The position numbers and the translations under genes were made by a program. Below the pieces are notes generated by a model. That model did no database searches, was not told the origin of the DNA, and saw nothing but the letters and a program-made list of their open reading frames with translations. Shown piece after piece: positions 18,801 through 31,014 of a DNA stretch of 64,000 nucleotides (the first letter of the stretch is position 1; every line of letters begins with the position of its first letter). The DNA is from Leishmania donovani (Eukaryota; Euglenozoa; Kinetoplastea; Trypanosomatida; Trypanosomatidae). The stretch is from positions 1-64,000 of the forward strand of contig NC_018249.1 in the NCBI RefSeq assembly GCF_000227135.1. The letters are read 5' to 3'.

Positions 18801-18991
18801 CACAGTGGTGACGCGTCGCTGAGCATTCCCTCCAGCGCGGCCTCCACGTCAGGCATCTGTGCGTCAGAGACGTCGGCTTCGCCATCGGCGTGGACGGCAT
18901 TATACCACGCATCATTTGCGTGACAACACCATCTATGGTGCGGCTCGTCCTTGCTTGCCTCGCTTAATGCCTTGAGGCTTTGCAGCTGCAT
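15857..18991 (-). CDS. CGM1: Bifunctional mRNA capping enzyme (guanylyltransferase and cap N7-methyltransferase), CGM1-like
   Basis: Trypanosomatid CGM1 adds GMP to the diphosphate 5' end of spliced-leader RNA and methylates the cap guanine, starting the hypermethylated cap 4. The N-terminal half holds the guanylyltransferase, with the nucleotidyl-lysine motif KSDGIRV at residues 112-118 and downstream nucleotidyltransferase segments such as FVLDAEL and NDGLIFTPDEFPV. The C-terminal part from about residue 730 is the methyltransferase, with SAM-binding motif LDLCCGRGGDLLKWQ near 757 and the cap-pocket region FQLTSCQFSMHYGCRS. The total of 1044 residues fits the fused kinetoplastid enzyme rather than separate capping enzymes. 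No triphosphatase domain is seen, as expected, since that activity is a separate protein in these organisms. The ATG at 18991 opens the frame. The upstream neighbour is separated by a 13 kb gene-free gap. Confidence 0.93.
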   Translation of the reverse strand: MQLQSLKALSEASKDEPHHRWCCHANDAWYNAVHADGEADVSDAQMPDVEAALEGMLSDASPLCADMLQCVLRHANVTLNPNDAEFPGPMCTPLCKKDTARLRQHGYTVTEKSDGIRVVVVSMWAPRFPAWVADSAADAVSASVNLSHLASVLALERARRALRRYAGQGEDAAFRETLSLGGRSCTLELFSALEPCESECFTLRVATAADDASPSALVTLRRHRRGRHFAYAVDRSLDAAYLFMDDHTTLQYHTFVLDAELMSVHRSATSSPAVPRLVLGAFDLFAYAGAADNVLVNMAKRSMVERYDALKAVVHTCALPVTTDECGYVSWYVKDMWALADIGACLAKLRYSAESQCFLYDGPHGPTENDGLIFTPDEFPVVVGSSSVQLKWKWQHLLSIDWLLQASDKQPDMYTVSLFFVKKNYGHREDVAGHWRLRKPMHILNPHGFEMPVDAAVVAECAYDEATQRWYIQRLRPDKLGANSIITAISVYESLVENISLPHLLELLQVDAEKAKGQADALESAARARVGTLSKALETVSSALDAAEAEKCVTAKLALRAIRESRGNAELYLIAYTNNTNKTVMYPLPFPLRKIRDCIGLGYHPGIRDDTPVPSLEEVLYIQLANAGGCYAWSDYVVDAFYDGDSGYWEIIHADPRGNNKEAIFDNVIEHLDWLLRHRTAPEAATLLERKRDAPLVLSRPPSSEATQQTSRHYGTVAKELANEERSDLRRFNNWVKSVLLTTMAAAIRRTLKPLAKLHVLDLCCGRGGDLLKWQHIRPAFLFMTDASVECVAEAAARYSTSEGQSVKVANGKQKGFPAFFAVHDAFDAASGLREDLLKRGPFQLTSCQFSMHYGCRSKESMRYFVKAIADSLVPHGRFVGTTVSDVELLYRAKEHGAEFGNDVYGVRFGAEAFAQLQSANFEPAALSFGVPYTATVERSVKDMTEYVVPWDAFVALCAEHQLKLVLEDNFIHYYGQHKDTEAGKAMTLEQRRKRHNDGDVVDCPLSPSEQAAVGLYRLFVFEKTKAKQCSFGTAERKQGRYSD

Positions 18992-21900
18992 GTGGAGCTG
19001 AAAGGAGAGTGAAGTGCTGCTCTAGAAGGCGTGATCACGACACGAAAAAGGGTTGAGGACAGGTTGACGTCCAACAGTGTGACCTCGTGCGCTTTCTCCA
19101 CCTATTATTCCCAGTAAGCGTGCGCCGCTGCTGAGGCGTGCTACGGACGGGCCCCCGCCTTCCGCTCCGGATCGGCGTGTAGGTAGGGAGTGCGGAGAGC
19201 TACAGTGGGAAAACAATAACGACCTGATCGGACGATGTCAGGCGTACGCCGTGTGTGTGCGGTGTGGCGCAGTGAGCACAGAGGGGTCAGAGAGGCGGGG
19301 GTCGGGGAACGAGGAGGAAGGTACGTCGCCACTGGATGGGCAACAGGCAAAGCGGGGGTGGGGTGGGGTGGGAGTGAGCGACGATGGCGGTCGTGTGCAG
19401 CGCCACGTTGCTTAGCAACGCTATATTCTCCTGGATTGCGCTTCTGTTCTCGAGAAGGTGACGTGAAGTGCTTCATGGTGCCCCAGTGCAGCGCCTTTCT
19501 TCGGTTGCACGGAAACGGCATGCCACGTTACAACATTCCGCCAAGCACACACCAACCTACTGGAGGGGAGGGAGAGAAGGGGGCGAAGAGCAGTGCAAGG
19601 GCCGCAGCCATCAAGGTACGTGACGCGCGCCGCGGACACGTTTGTGTGTCTGACTTCCGTTGCTTCTTTTCTTCTTTTTTTTTTTACTCTGAGTGGCTGT
19701 TTTTTTTTCCAGTAAAAGATGGAGGGGGGAGAAGGAGACCGAAAAAAATTAGGAAGACGACGGGGAGCGCGTTGCGGCCGGAGTGTCAGCGAAACTCATT
19801 GCTATTTCCCGCGTCTTCTCACCGAGCGCGTAGCGCATCCCCCCCTCCCCCCAACAAAGCCATTATACACAAACAGCAAGTGAAACAGAAACGAAAAGAA
19901 GACATGGCGAATAACACACGGCCGTTGACAGCCGATTGCGTGGCCTTGCACAAGCTATGCGGCACACTGCTCCTCTCCCTTCCTCACCTCGCACGATACC
20001 GCGGAGACTACAGAGGCGCTTTCCGATTATCCTATCGTACTTCGCAGCGAGTGTGGTTCTCCACTCACGCATGCGCTTCAACTCAGGGCTGAAACGCAGC
20101 CACGCGGGTGCGCGCAAGTGAATGGGATGGAGTGAGGGGGGACGGAGTGCGGGAGAGCCACAGCGAGGAAGCGGAATAGCGGAATTGTTGTTGTGCTCCA
20201 GTGTAACCAAGCGCGTCCACGCGGGCGGTAGGAACAGAGGGAGAGAGGAACGAAGGCACGAAAGTGTTCGCAGTACGCTTCCTATACCACGCCAACTCAT
20301 ACCCGCTCATCGCGTACACACCCGTGGGTGGACACATGAAACAGAGAACGAAAAGCAAGATGTGTAAAAGAAAGCGCGTAACAGCAACAACGCGCAGAGG
20401 AACCCATTAATGGAGAAGGACACAACACGCAAACGAAGGGGGGGAGGACAGCAACAACGCACACTCGCATGCGCACATACCCATGAAAAAGGTGAAAGGC
20501 GGGGAATGGGGTGGGATCAAAGAAGTGCGTAGAAGCCACGCGAAGAGTAACGTCGTCGACCCAAAGGACGAGTGTGAGTGGAGACATGGGGGAGATGTAT
20601 TCGGCAGCGAGAGAGAGAGACGAGACCAGCATCCGCACTAGGGCACGTGCATCCAGGCACAGCCCCTCACGCCCACCCTCGTACGGTGCTAGACCAGTGG
20701 TGTGGTGTAGAGAGTAAAGAGGGAGGCGACTGGTAGTCGGCGACTCGCACACACAGCAGGTGGAGAGAGGCCCCGTCAATACACAAGCCCATGAGGTAGG
20801 AAAGCAGCGAAAAGCAACAACAAAAAATGAATGTCAACGTTGGTGCCTCACGTAGCATCACGACGCATCGAGGTGTGCGCGATGTCTCGCAAGGGAGCGC
20901 AAAAACAAAACGGAGAAGCCCAACGACACTGAATGCCCGCCGGAGCTGCTGCTCGCTTATAGTCGTTGCTTGACGTTTTCTCGTTTCCCTGAATCTGTGC
21001 TGTGAAAAGAGAGAGGGGGAAATCCACCGCCACGCGCTGAACCAAGAAGACAAGCAAACATATGACTGTATGCGAACACACGCACCTGCATATGCAAGGG
21101 GCGAAAGGTTGAAGATGAAAGACGGCTGAGGGAGTGGCGCAAAGAGATCCGCATGACGTCGAGACACGAGAGGGGCACTGCAAAGGCGCGGACCTCTTCT
21201 ACGGGAACCCTCACGGTGAGGAAAAAGAAAGAAACGAGGACACAGAAAGAAAAAAAAAGACAGAGACAATGAAGCGACGGGAGGTTCTGTGCGGATGCCT
21301 GAAGCCATTGCGAGCCACTTGACAGGAGAAGCACACGCTGCGACATCCACCACAATCGCAAAGAAGCACACAGGGAAACAAGCAACAAAAAGAAAGATAC
21401 AGAGGAACAGGAGTTTTTTTGTTGCGCTTCCAGGTGCGATGCACACAAACACACACATGCACTGACACACGCTCACCAACACAAGCGAGGCGCAGATATG
21501 GAAGGCCGAAGGGAGAAGCTACAAAGGAAAGAACGGAGGAGGGAAATAGGGCATGAGTGCAGGCTTGACATCCGCGGGGTTCCTCTCGTGCTCAGTGCGA
21601 CGCGGTCCGAGAGAGAGCACATACACAGACGCACACATTCCCGACACAGAGGACCCAAACAGCCGCATTGGTCAAAGAACTCGGAGGGAGTTTGTAGTGG
21701 TTTCTTGTTGTTTGGTGCCGCGGCCTCTTCGGCTTCGGCATGTATCCGCATAGGCAACGCGTCACAGGCGCGCGCGCACCGGTTCACATTCGCCACGTCG
21801 CCACAAATCCAGATACATGCTTCCTTCTCGCGTATGCGAAGAGAGGGAGGGGGCGGAGGTACACGGCGGATCGGAACAACAACAAAAGAGCGTCAGCAAT

Positions 21901-23198
21901 GCGAAGCAATGATTCGAAAAACACCAGCAAAAAAAATTGAAAAGACAAGGTTGGTAGCAGAACAAGAGTGAGGAGAATACGCGCAGGAAAGCTGCTCACT
22001 GGCTGCTTTATGCAGTTTTCAGATGGTATCGTGTCGCAAGCATGGAGCAACGTGTCGTGAGAGCTCTGCACCGTTCCTTCGGCGGCCTCTCTCTTGCTGC
22101 GGACTCCCTTTCTTGTTTGTCTCTTCCTTCCACTTCTCTACGTGCATTGGCGATAGAGTCAAACGGAGTAGAAAAGGCGAAAAGGGGGAAAAATGGCAAA
22201 GTAGTTGTGATGGGCGACAGTAACCGAACAGAGATGATGTGATGTGGTTGCACTGGGTTATTGTTACCCCTCACGGGACACCCAGCTACATAGGGGAACG
22301 CCCGTGCACATAAACACAAAGGCGCACCGTCAGTCACACTCACTCATGCACCAACTTGGGCGCTTAGTGTGCATGCGTGTGCGCGCGGGGGGATCATAAA
22401 TAGAAACAAGATAAGAGAGAGGAGTAGAGAGCCAGGAGAATCACAAACAGCGCACAAACAACACACAAAAAGCAAACCAACAAGGAATGAGACTGAGGGA
22501 GGGACGGAGGGAGGGGGGGGGGAGATGCGAGGGTATGATGCGACGGCAGAGAAAAGAGAAATACATCTCTCTACAAATCGTGTGCGTGTGCTAAAAAGAA
22601 CATACGCTTCTGTTTAGTGATGACTGCTTCGCGAGAGCTATCCGAAGAGGGTTGGGTGGATGCAAAAGAAAGAAGAACCACGCCCAACAAAAGCTGCAGA
22701 ACGCATAAAGTTACGGATCGCCCAGCGCAAGGATCAGAATCCATATGGTTTCCGCGTGGTAGATCTCCGAAAGGCAGCCAGCGTGGGCTCTATGCATGGC
22801 GATGGAGAGAAGCCTCCTCCACGCCACAGAATCGGCGACAGCGGCAGCAGCACGGAAACGCACACCCACACAGCTGACAAACGGACAATGCCAAACGGCA
22901 AGCCAGCAAGCGGAGGCTGACAAGCACGAGAACACACACACACACAAACACGCAGAGGCGCTGAAGAAATCAGTAGAAACGACCCCCCCCCTGATAGATA
23001 GAGAGGGCCAGCAGCTATTCTGCCATTCTTGCAGCGCTAGCACCGCACCGTTGTTACCGTTTTTTTTTCCCCCACCTGCGCGTTTACACTTCGCGGAGTC
23101 ATCACTTTTTCGCCATTCCGTGCACCATTTTGGAACGTGACAGAGAGCCACTGCTCAGCGGTGCGCTCCGAGTTCGTCAGTTCCCTACTTCTGCGCTG

Positions 23199-23238
23199 TA
23201 GCATACGTGCTCTGTTTGACAACAGGGCACGCATGCTA
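23199..23238. repeat. Near-perfect inverted repeat, 18-base arms, 4-base loop
   Basis: The arms TAGCATACGTGCTCTGTT and AACAGGGCACGCATGCTA pair at 16 of 18 positions around a TGAC loop. Either strand can form the stem, with one wobble and one mismatch. It lies in one of the compositionally complex islands of the 13 kb gap. The function is unknown. Confidence 0.8.
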
Positions 23239-26200
23239 TCGCTTTTCTCATCTCGACGAATGCATCAAGAAGCGGCGCAGGTTACCACCCGACATCGCGG
23301 TTCGATCTACATAAAGTAAAGCGTTCAGCGACGACATTACAACAGCGTTCTTGTGTCTCTCCTTTTTTTGCTTTCGATTGAGATAAGGGCTCTGCGGCGG
23401 GCGGGGCCGAGGGTGCGGATAGAGGAAGGCGTTGGCGTGGGGGCAGGGTGGCCCGATTGCGCACATGCGGGATGATGTGGGCAGTGGCCAGCGCCGTGTT
23501 CACGAGGACAGCGCAAAAGAAAACTATACACCTCGACGGCGCTTTGCTGGCGATTGATAGCGCGGGTGGGGGAAGGGAGAGGGTGGCCCCCTCGGGCCAC
23601 GGATGCTTGTTTTGCTCAAGATGAACCAGCGCATCAAGCCTTCGCGCGCCACGGCTTTACGTTCTGTTTTACTTCGTAGGGAAGATAGCGACAGTAACAA
23701 GCTGTGAAATGAGAGCTACAGGCCGCTATACGTGAGTCTGTATTTTTTTCGTTTTTCCATCCGCTGCTACTCGAAAGATCGAGGTTGGGCTTGAAGTAGA
23801 GAGAGGGTGGGGGGGTGGCAGGAAGAAGAGAAGAAAGACAGAATAATTGAGAGACGAAAAACACATTAGGTGGCTAGATGTGTGTGTGTGTGTACGAAGG
23901 CCAGTTGTCACCCCTCCTCGATGGGCGGGAGAGGGAGAGGGGGAGAATGGCAACGAGCGCGGAAGGAGAAAAGGAGCGCAAGAAAAAAGAGACGCACACA
24001 CAATTACGCTTACGTAGTACAAAGACAAGCACACAAATACGTAGAAAAAAAGGTTAGCACGAACACTGACAAATCGTAGGAAGAGAGACGGAGAAAGGGA
24101 GGGGGAGGGAAAAGGTCGAGGAGGGTGCGGAAGAGGCGAACGCAATCATCATCACCTTCATTATGAGACTCGCTTCCGTCCGCGCGGGAAGAAACCAACA
24201 CAAAGAGCAGCGAAAAAAAAATCTGGAACGGGGAAGAGAAGATGGGAAGCATAAAAGGCAGAGAGAGAGAGAGCGCGCAAGAGCAATCTCACAAGCACTG
24301 GCCGTAAAGAGAAAACGAAAGAGAGGAGCCACACGCTGATGTGCGTGCGTGCGTGCGGGGCAACACATCGAGCGAGTGAAAAAAATGGACAAGCGACAAT
24401 GAGGCGAGCAAGCAGAAAAAAGAGGGAGAGAGGGGAGGGGGCATCAACTAGTGTCTTTCCATTGCCGAACATGTGGCTAATTTCAAGGAAGGGCTGCTGG
24501 GAGAGATACGGGGACGAGTGCAAGGGCGCAGGGAGTAGACAAGAGCAGCAGTGATAGAGGCAGATGGAAACACTCTAAGAAAGACACACACACACACACA
24601 CACACAAACACACAGAACGACATATGAATGGCGTGCGCACAGCTCCAAATCTTCGGAAAGTGGAGAGACTATGAGAGAGGAAGAGAGAGACGCACACGCA
24701 CACACACACACGGAAGTGAAGAGGAGCGTGGAGGAAGATCAGCAACAAGCGTCACACGGCACCGACAAAGACGCAGTACTCCCTCGGAGGTTCCATGGGG
24801 GATAAGGGGAATTCCCAAAACGAATCACATGAAAGGCGAAGACGACAGAGGGAAACCCGAAGACGACTAGCCATCACAACATGAGCGAGAAGTAAAGAGA
24901 GACTCGCGACAGAGATGCCCGCCGTATCGCGTTTCGGTTCTCTGCTGTGTTTCGTCGCCATCCTTGGTGCGATTTCCTTATTGAGATGTCGGCGTCACGG
25001 ATTAGGGAAGCGTGAGGCCGGGGGAGCAGGGCGCGTAGCGCAGACTGCAGCTTAGTTGCTGCCCCTCCGCTGGTTGTAGGCCAGCGAAAAGAGAGGAAAC
25101 GAAGAGCGAAGCAGGGAAGAGAGGAGAGCGACGCTCAAGACAAGCGTCGTGAAAAAAAAAACGAAGGCGAGCGCTAACACGTCAAAACAAAGAAAAGAGC
25201 ACACAAATAGAAGAAAAAAAAACAAGAACAGTGGCGAGCCTACATCAGTGAAAGCAGCGGGGAAGGAGTACTGCGCACGACCACTTGCTGCTGATTTCGA
25301 GTAGCTGTACACAAGTTGACGCGTGCATGGACACAAGCTCACACACATGCAAGCCTACACACAAACAGAGAGCGACACACATACCCTTCTCTCTGCACTA
25401 CAATGTCCTCCAGCTTATATTTTTTCCACATGTCCGACGTGCTGCTTCTCCCCGCTTCATTTCCGCATCGCTCAGTCCCTCTCTCACAGTTCCTTCGCCC
25501 CGTCAGAAGCACGCACACACGCACGCACCCCCCGGCGCACAACACATACACATACAAAAAAAAACGGACTTTCTGAGAAGAAACACGAAAGGGGTGGGGT
25601 GTGGTGGTGAGAGGGGAAAGAAGACAACGCCGAAACAAGTGTGACTACCACGCAGTGAGAGAGAGACGCAAAAGCAAACGGAAAGATAAAGATTCCCCTG
25701 CCTTCACGAGCATGAGAGTGGAGAGAAGAGATGAGGGAGGGAGGGGGGCTTGTGGAGCTGCAGGGCTCCATCCCATGGTTCTAACCCGATGTGGGCGATA
25801 TCACAAGCGTGTTGGACAGCGCCCAGTAGGCCAAACGGATTTGTGTATGCCACTCTTACCGAATTGCTAATTATCATTTTGATGACTTCTATGCAAACAC
25901 AGGGCCCACCCTTCCTTATCCATCATGTCTCACGCGTTGACTTACATGATGGGGGCTGCTGGTCGCAGGGCGAGACTGATTTGAGCCCACAGACAAGGTC
26001 GTAGAACAGGTTGACCTCCTTTTCCCCACAAAGAAGTAACGGAGACCCTCGTGCCAGAGGGCAGGATACTGTTGCCGACAGAGGGAAACAGAAGTAAGTT
26101 CCTAAAGCTTCGTGACTTCGGTGTGCGAGACCCCAAAACGGAAGAAACGAAAAAAAAAAAACAACTCTCTCTCGACGCTACCCCTCCAAGACCAGCGTTT

Positions 26201-27670
26201 TCCTTTTCTTCAGTGGGGATGGAGCTGATCTCACTTACCAGCGGCGGGGAGAGGAGTTGAGGGAGGAAAAGAGAAGTGAGATTCGTGATCACTCACCTTT
26301 CTTAGATACACCTGTGCTGTAATGTATACAGAGAGGGCAGAGCCAACGATGAATCGCAGCCAGCCTTATCGTTGCAGATTTTAGGTCCTGCAAAGAAACC
26401 CGCCATACACATTTTCACGAACAAGTACGCATCAAAGCAGGAAGTGTCCGGCATACTTAGACCTCAGCTGAATATTGTATTCTTCGTCTGCGCCCCCTTC
26501 ACACACTGGTACTTCCCCACTTCACCTTTCCCTGCCAGTTCCTCCCTCCCTTGTGTGAGAGAGAAGGGAAAAAAGAGAGGCGGTGACGGGGAAGGAATGC
26601 AGCGCAGCGCGCCTTATCTCAGATTGCACATGTTGTAGAGTGTGTGCATGTCCGAGAGAAGGAGAGAGAGGGGTGGGGTGGGCGGGAACGCCAAGATGGA
26701 GAGACTCGCTCGCTTTTACTCTTTTTCCCTTCAAGAACTTACTCTCTCCTGCTTGTTGTGTGAACAATGTGTGGCTGAGAAGAAAAAGGAGAGGGAGAGT
26801 TGCGGAGCAGAAATCGAAGGGACACAGAAACGTGGAAGAGAGAGAGGTAGGAAGGGAGTGATGGGAGGAGACACTTCTTACATGAGTGGGAGACCCACTT
26901 CACTGCATGCATGGGAAGCGTCTCACTAACAACGGGAAAAAAAAGGGAGGCGAGGGTTAGAAGTGTGTGTGTGTGTGTGATGGGGGCGAGAATCAAAACG
27001 GTGGAACGAGCGGAGAGGCGAAGTGAGAAAATAGATTGACTCTTGAAGTTCGATATTAGCTAAGATACTGGCAAAGAAGCGGCTTATCAAGGGCGCGCAC
27101 AAAGTCGAAAACGAAAAAGAGAAAACGAAATCAAGTCGGCAGCACCAGCCGAGGCAAGCACGACGTCCTTTTCAACGTGTGCCCATGATTGCGTTGCCTT
27201 GCTGCTGTGTTGACAAAAACCCACACAAAGTGTGTGTGTGTGTGGGTGGGTGGGTGGGGGCGGGGCGAGTAACTTGAGAGCTGCTGAGAATGCTGCGCCG
27301 ATAACCCCCCTCCCCCCCGAAAAAAAAACAACAAAAAAAGGCTAGTCTGCTATGCCGAGGGATGCGAGGCGTGTTTTTGTAGAGAGAAGTAACAGGATGA
27401 GAAGAGAGAGAAGGAATGCGAAGGGGGTGCACCCTCATTCACACGAGACACACACAGGAACGGGCCTTCTTTCTGTCTCTCCCTCTCTACCGTCTAACAC
27501 CCGGGCCTACACGCACCATCTGCACCCGACCGATTACAGACGCACAGAAAGAAAACAAAAAAAGGTGCGAAAAAAAATACCACTGCTTTCTTGTAGGTGG
27601 CGAGGCTGCCTCTGCTGCGTCACGCGAAGGACATACCCTTACGCATACGCGCCGCGATCCACTCCGCGAC

Positions 27671-28087
27671 TCACATGCGCGTATCTATGCATAATATCAG
27701 GCATTGGTGACTGTCGAGAACGCATATGAGAAGGATGGGGAAGGAAAATACGTAGAGGGAAGGCTGGTATGAGAGACATCCGCTGGACCAAAAGAAAACG
27801 CGCCGACAACCAGGCACAAAAGCAGAGCATGAAGAAACAGTGAAAAAAGGGGATAGAAGAAGGCGGCGAGTGATGCCCCGAAGGCGGCCGATGGACAGAG
27901 AGACACAGAGAACCAATCGATCGGGAATCAAAACTCCCGCACGCGTCGGCGCGGGCGCGGTCGCGTCTTCCTCATACCACCTCGCACCGATTTCCTTTGC
28001 CGTACTCACGTTGTCCTCTGGGGGCAACGCCCCGTCATCTTTGACTTTCCCCCGTCTTACGTGTGGTGCTCGTTGCCGCGGGCTCAT
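27671..28087 (-). CDS. Candidate small ORF, 138 aa, uncertain
   Basis: This is the only frame in the 13 kb gap with some support. It starts with an ATG at 28087. On the minus strand a good pyrimidine tract (about 28125-28200) is followed by the first AG at 28114-28113, leaving a 25-base leader. The first 60 residues (such as VKDDGALPPEDNVSTAKEIG) look protein-like and use many G/C-ending codons. The second half is hydrophobic and Cys/Ser/Phe-rich, as are random pyrimidine-rich frames, so the true end or reality of the protein is doubtful. No family was recognised. Confidence 0.25.
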   Translation of the reverse strand: MSPRQRAPHVRRGKVKDDGALPPEDNVSTAKEIGARWYEEDATAPAPTRAGVLIPDRLVLCVSLSIGRLRGITRRLLLSPFFTVSSCSAFVPGCRRVFFWSSGCLSYQPSLYVFSFPILLICVLDSHQCLILCIDTRM

Positions 28088-30980
28088 GCTTCGGGCGTCG
28101 TGGACAACTCCGCTCGAGCGCCGTCCACCGAGACAGCAACGGCGACAGAAAGAAGACGCGACGAGGAAAGAGTGAAGTAGTTAAGGGGAGGGCAAAGAGA
28201 GGGGAACAGAGGGACAGAGCGACTGGTGCGTGGGAGCAGTGAGTGACGGCGTGGTGGACAAGAGCGCGCGGGCCGGCCTCCTCGAGAATAATAGCAGGTG
28301 CGCGCGACAGGCAAGCCATGCATCCGAAATCGATGACGAGAGTTCGGGGGGGAGGGGAGGATTGGTAAACAGAAAACACAAACAAGCGCGCACGTAAAAG
28401 GCGCGAGGGGGAAAAGAGAGGGGAGAAAGGTCACTGTAGAGGGCATGTGCTCACCATCCCTGCTGGTGTGGCGGCTCCTTTGTGATTGCTACAAGAAAAA
28501 GAGAATTGTTGATGCCAACGTGCCATGTGGTTTCTACCGTCCCCGATGAAGAGTGCTGCTGCTGGTGGTGGTGATTCGAATGGGGCGATGCAGGTCTGCT
28601 TCCATTGTGAAGCGCTCTCTTGCTATTCTTGCGCCGTACCGGGTATCTCTTCCTCGCCCTCTCGATTTCTGTCTGTACTTTCCAGTCTTTTTCTTATCGC
28701 AAACGAAGAGGGAAAAGAAACCAAGACAGCAGCAGCAGGCAACCCATACGCGGCCATCCCCCCTCTTACACACACACAGAAGAGAACAACACAGAGAAAA
28801 GATGATGATGATAATATGCGAGGCGAAAAAAAGAAAAAACGAAAGGGAAGAGCTAGGGTAACGGTGACAGGGGTAGGGCTCGGTGTACGCCATCCCAAAC
28901 AAAGAAGCGAGAGTAGAAAAGATATTCTGAAATTGTTGCTAAGAGCGAGCAGGCGCATTGAGCATAAAAGCAAGCAGAGATGAGGTCAACCCACTGAACG
29001 TAAAGGCAAGAAAAAAAATAGACCAAAAAGGAAAGCCACGCAGGTTGTGCCAGACAGACAGACAGCACATAACTGTTGAAACGGTCAAGCAATTAAGCGC
29101 ACGTGCACCCCCTCGCAAACTGAATACATGCACACGCATACAACTTCCACACGGGGAGAAAGAGAGAGACCCCCTTCCTCATACAAGCACACACCACACA
29201 TAAATGAAAAGGGACGGGGAGAGGGGGCACAGACAAAAAGTATAATGGGGAAAGTAAGAGAGAGGAGAGGCGTCGAAGGAGGAGGAGGGGGGGGGTACAC
29301 AGCAAGCCATTTTTGATGGCAACGTGAGATCTAGAAACCAAACGAAGAAAAAAATACAGACCAGTACGAACGTGAGTCCAAGACACACACACACACATAC
29401 ATAAATATGCGTGAGCCAAAGAAGAGAAAACACGCACCCGTGAGCAGAGAAGGATGCCAGAGAGCGTATGTGGGAGTGGGTGGGGAGAGAAGTACATGCT
29501 CGCTAGCGCATTGGAGAGTATCGAGGGGAGAAGCAGCAAAGACAGAAAGAAAACATTTTCGAAGGGCGGGAAGGGGAGGGGTGAAAAAAGCATACGCTTA
29601 CAATGAAGAGATGATAAACAAACAAGCATTGTGGGAGGGAACATGCAAAGGCCAATGCCAAAGGAGGAGCAACTAAAAACGCGGGTAAGAGAGGGAAAAG
29701 TTGGGGGCCCCCGTAACCGACAATGGGATCGTTGCAGTAGTGATGGTGATAAAAAGAAAAGGAGAGAGCGCGCGAGGCCAAAAAAGAAAGAAAGAATCAT
29801 CATATGGCAAACTTCAGAGCTGCCGATAAGAACACCAACACAGAAGACAGAATCGAAAACCAGCAGTAGCGAAGCAAGAGACGCCCCTAACGCAACCTCC
29901 TTGAGTTTTCGAGGACACTACGCATGGTAAGCAATAACGCTGTACGCCTTGATCGTTCTGCTCGTTTTCGCGTACCATGCAACCACGTGTGACTTAAACT
30001 TGACAATGAGGGTAGTGCTCGTTAGCCCTGTGTACACGTGTGCGTCTTTGAGTGTCCTCCCAGCCTTGTTTTTCGCTTTCCTTGCTTGACTGCGATGTCT
30101 GCCTCGTGAGAGGGAAGACAAAATTCATGAAAAGACACAGCATTTTCTTTTTATTGATGTCCGCACTGTGTCTTGCCCATATACGTGCGTGCGTGTGCGT
30201 TCACACTCGCTTTCTCTTCGTCGGCACACATACACACATACACATACATACACAACAACAAAGGCAAATAAAGAAGAGAGGAAACGCACAAACTCGATAC
30301 GCGCACAAGCACAGGTACGCTGAAGAGCACTGGTACAGATTCACATGGAAAGAAAATGAAAATGCGCCGAGGAAATCGGCATGTCGCTCTGCGTGTGCGT
30401 GTTTTCCGGCGTGTCTACATGTTTTCTCTTTTTTTTTTGTCTTTTCATATGTGGCACTTCTACAGTGAGAAGAGTTCGAGGAAAAGAAAGCAAACAAAAT
30501 AATCCCTCACGCCAGTGCACATGGTAGGGCATCACTGGCACTGAGGTCATGGAAGAGCGAAAATCAGCAAGCACAAAGAGAGAAGCGACGGAAAAGAAAA
30601 CGAATAAAAGGTGATCCGCTACGCAAAGAGAGGAGAGAGAAGAGGGGGAGGAAGGGGGGATGATAAAAAGAACGCGCTTCGTTTTTTTTTTCCGCCCCTC
30701 TCACACCTCCGTCACTCCCTTGCGTGTGCTCATGTTGTTTCTGTCGAGCAACGTACACGCGGCAGGATAGAGAGGACAGGAGGGAGGGGAACCACACAAA
30801 GACATCCGAAAAGATAGACCAAGAGGGACGACGAGAAGTACACACCGAACGAGAGGGAGAGGCATCCAGCGAACGAGCAAAACGGCAGTAGAGAGAAAAA
30901 ACGACCCACGCCATCCAGGAAAAAACAGCACAAAGCAAAAAGGGGGAGGGTGAGAACAAACCCAGAAAAAAAATCACGCA

Positions 30981-30981
30981 A

Positions 30982-31010
<29 letters not shown>
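30981..31010. repeat. CA dinucleotide microsatellite
   Basis: About 14 uninterrupted CA units on the plus strand, in the gene-free region. Comparable shorter tracts occur at 24586-24607, 33063-33092 and 33720-33736. Confidence 0.9.

Positions 31011-31014
<4 letters not shown>

Noticed and set aside
19235..20092. 285-codon plus-strand frame upstream of CGM1
   Set aside because: It is on the wrong strand for the cluster, Arg/Gly/Lys-rich by base bias, and includes homopolymer runs.
20667..21482. 271-codon minus-strand frame
   Set aside because: Same pyrimidine-driven composition, and the repeats of Phe/Leu/Cys do not form a recognisable membrane protein.
23305..23316. TTCGATC word resembling a tRNA T-loop
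   Set aside because: No cloverleaf could be built around it.
24752..24961. 69-codon minus-strand ORF with ATG
   Set aside because: Weak splice context and no similarity; length is expected by chance in 13 kb.
25873..25982. C/D-box snoRNA-like TGATGA and CTGA words
   Set aside because: They are on the non-transcribed strand and about 100 bases apart with no terminal stem.
29093..29803. 236-codon minus-strand frame
   Set aside because: Low-complexity Phe/Leu/Ser/Pro product of a purine-rich plus strand; no motif.
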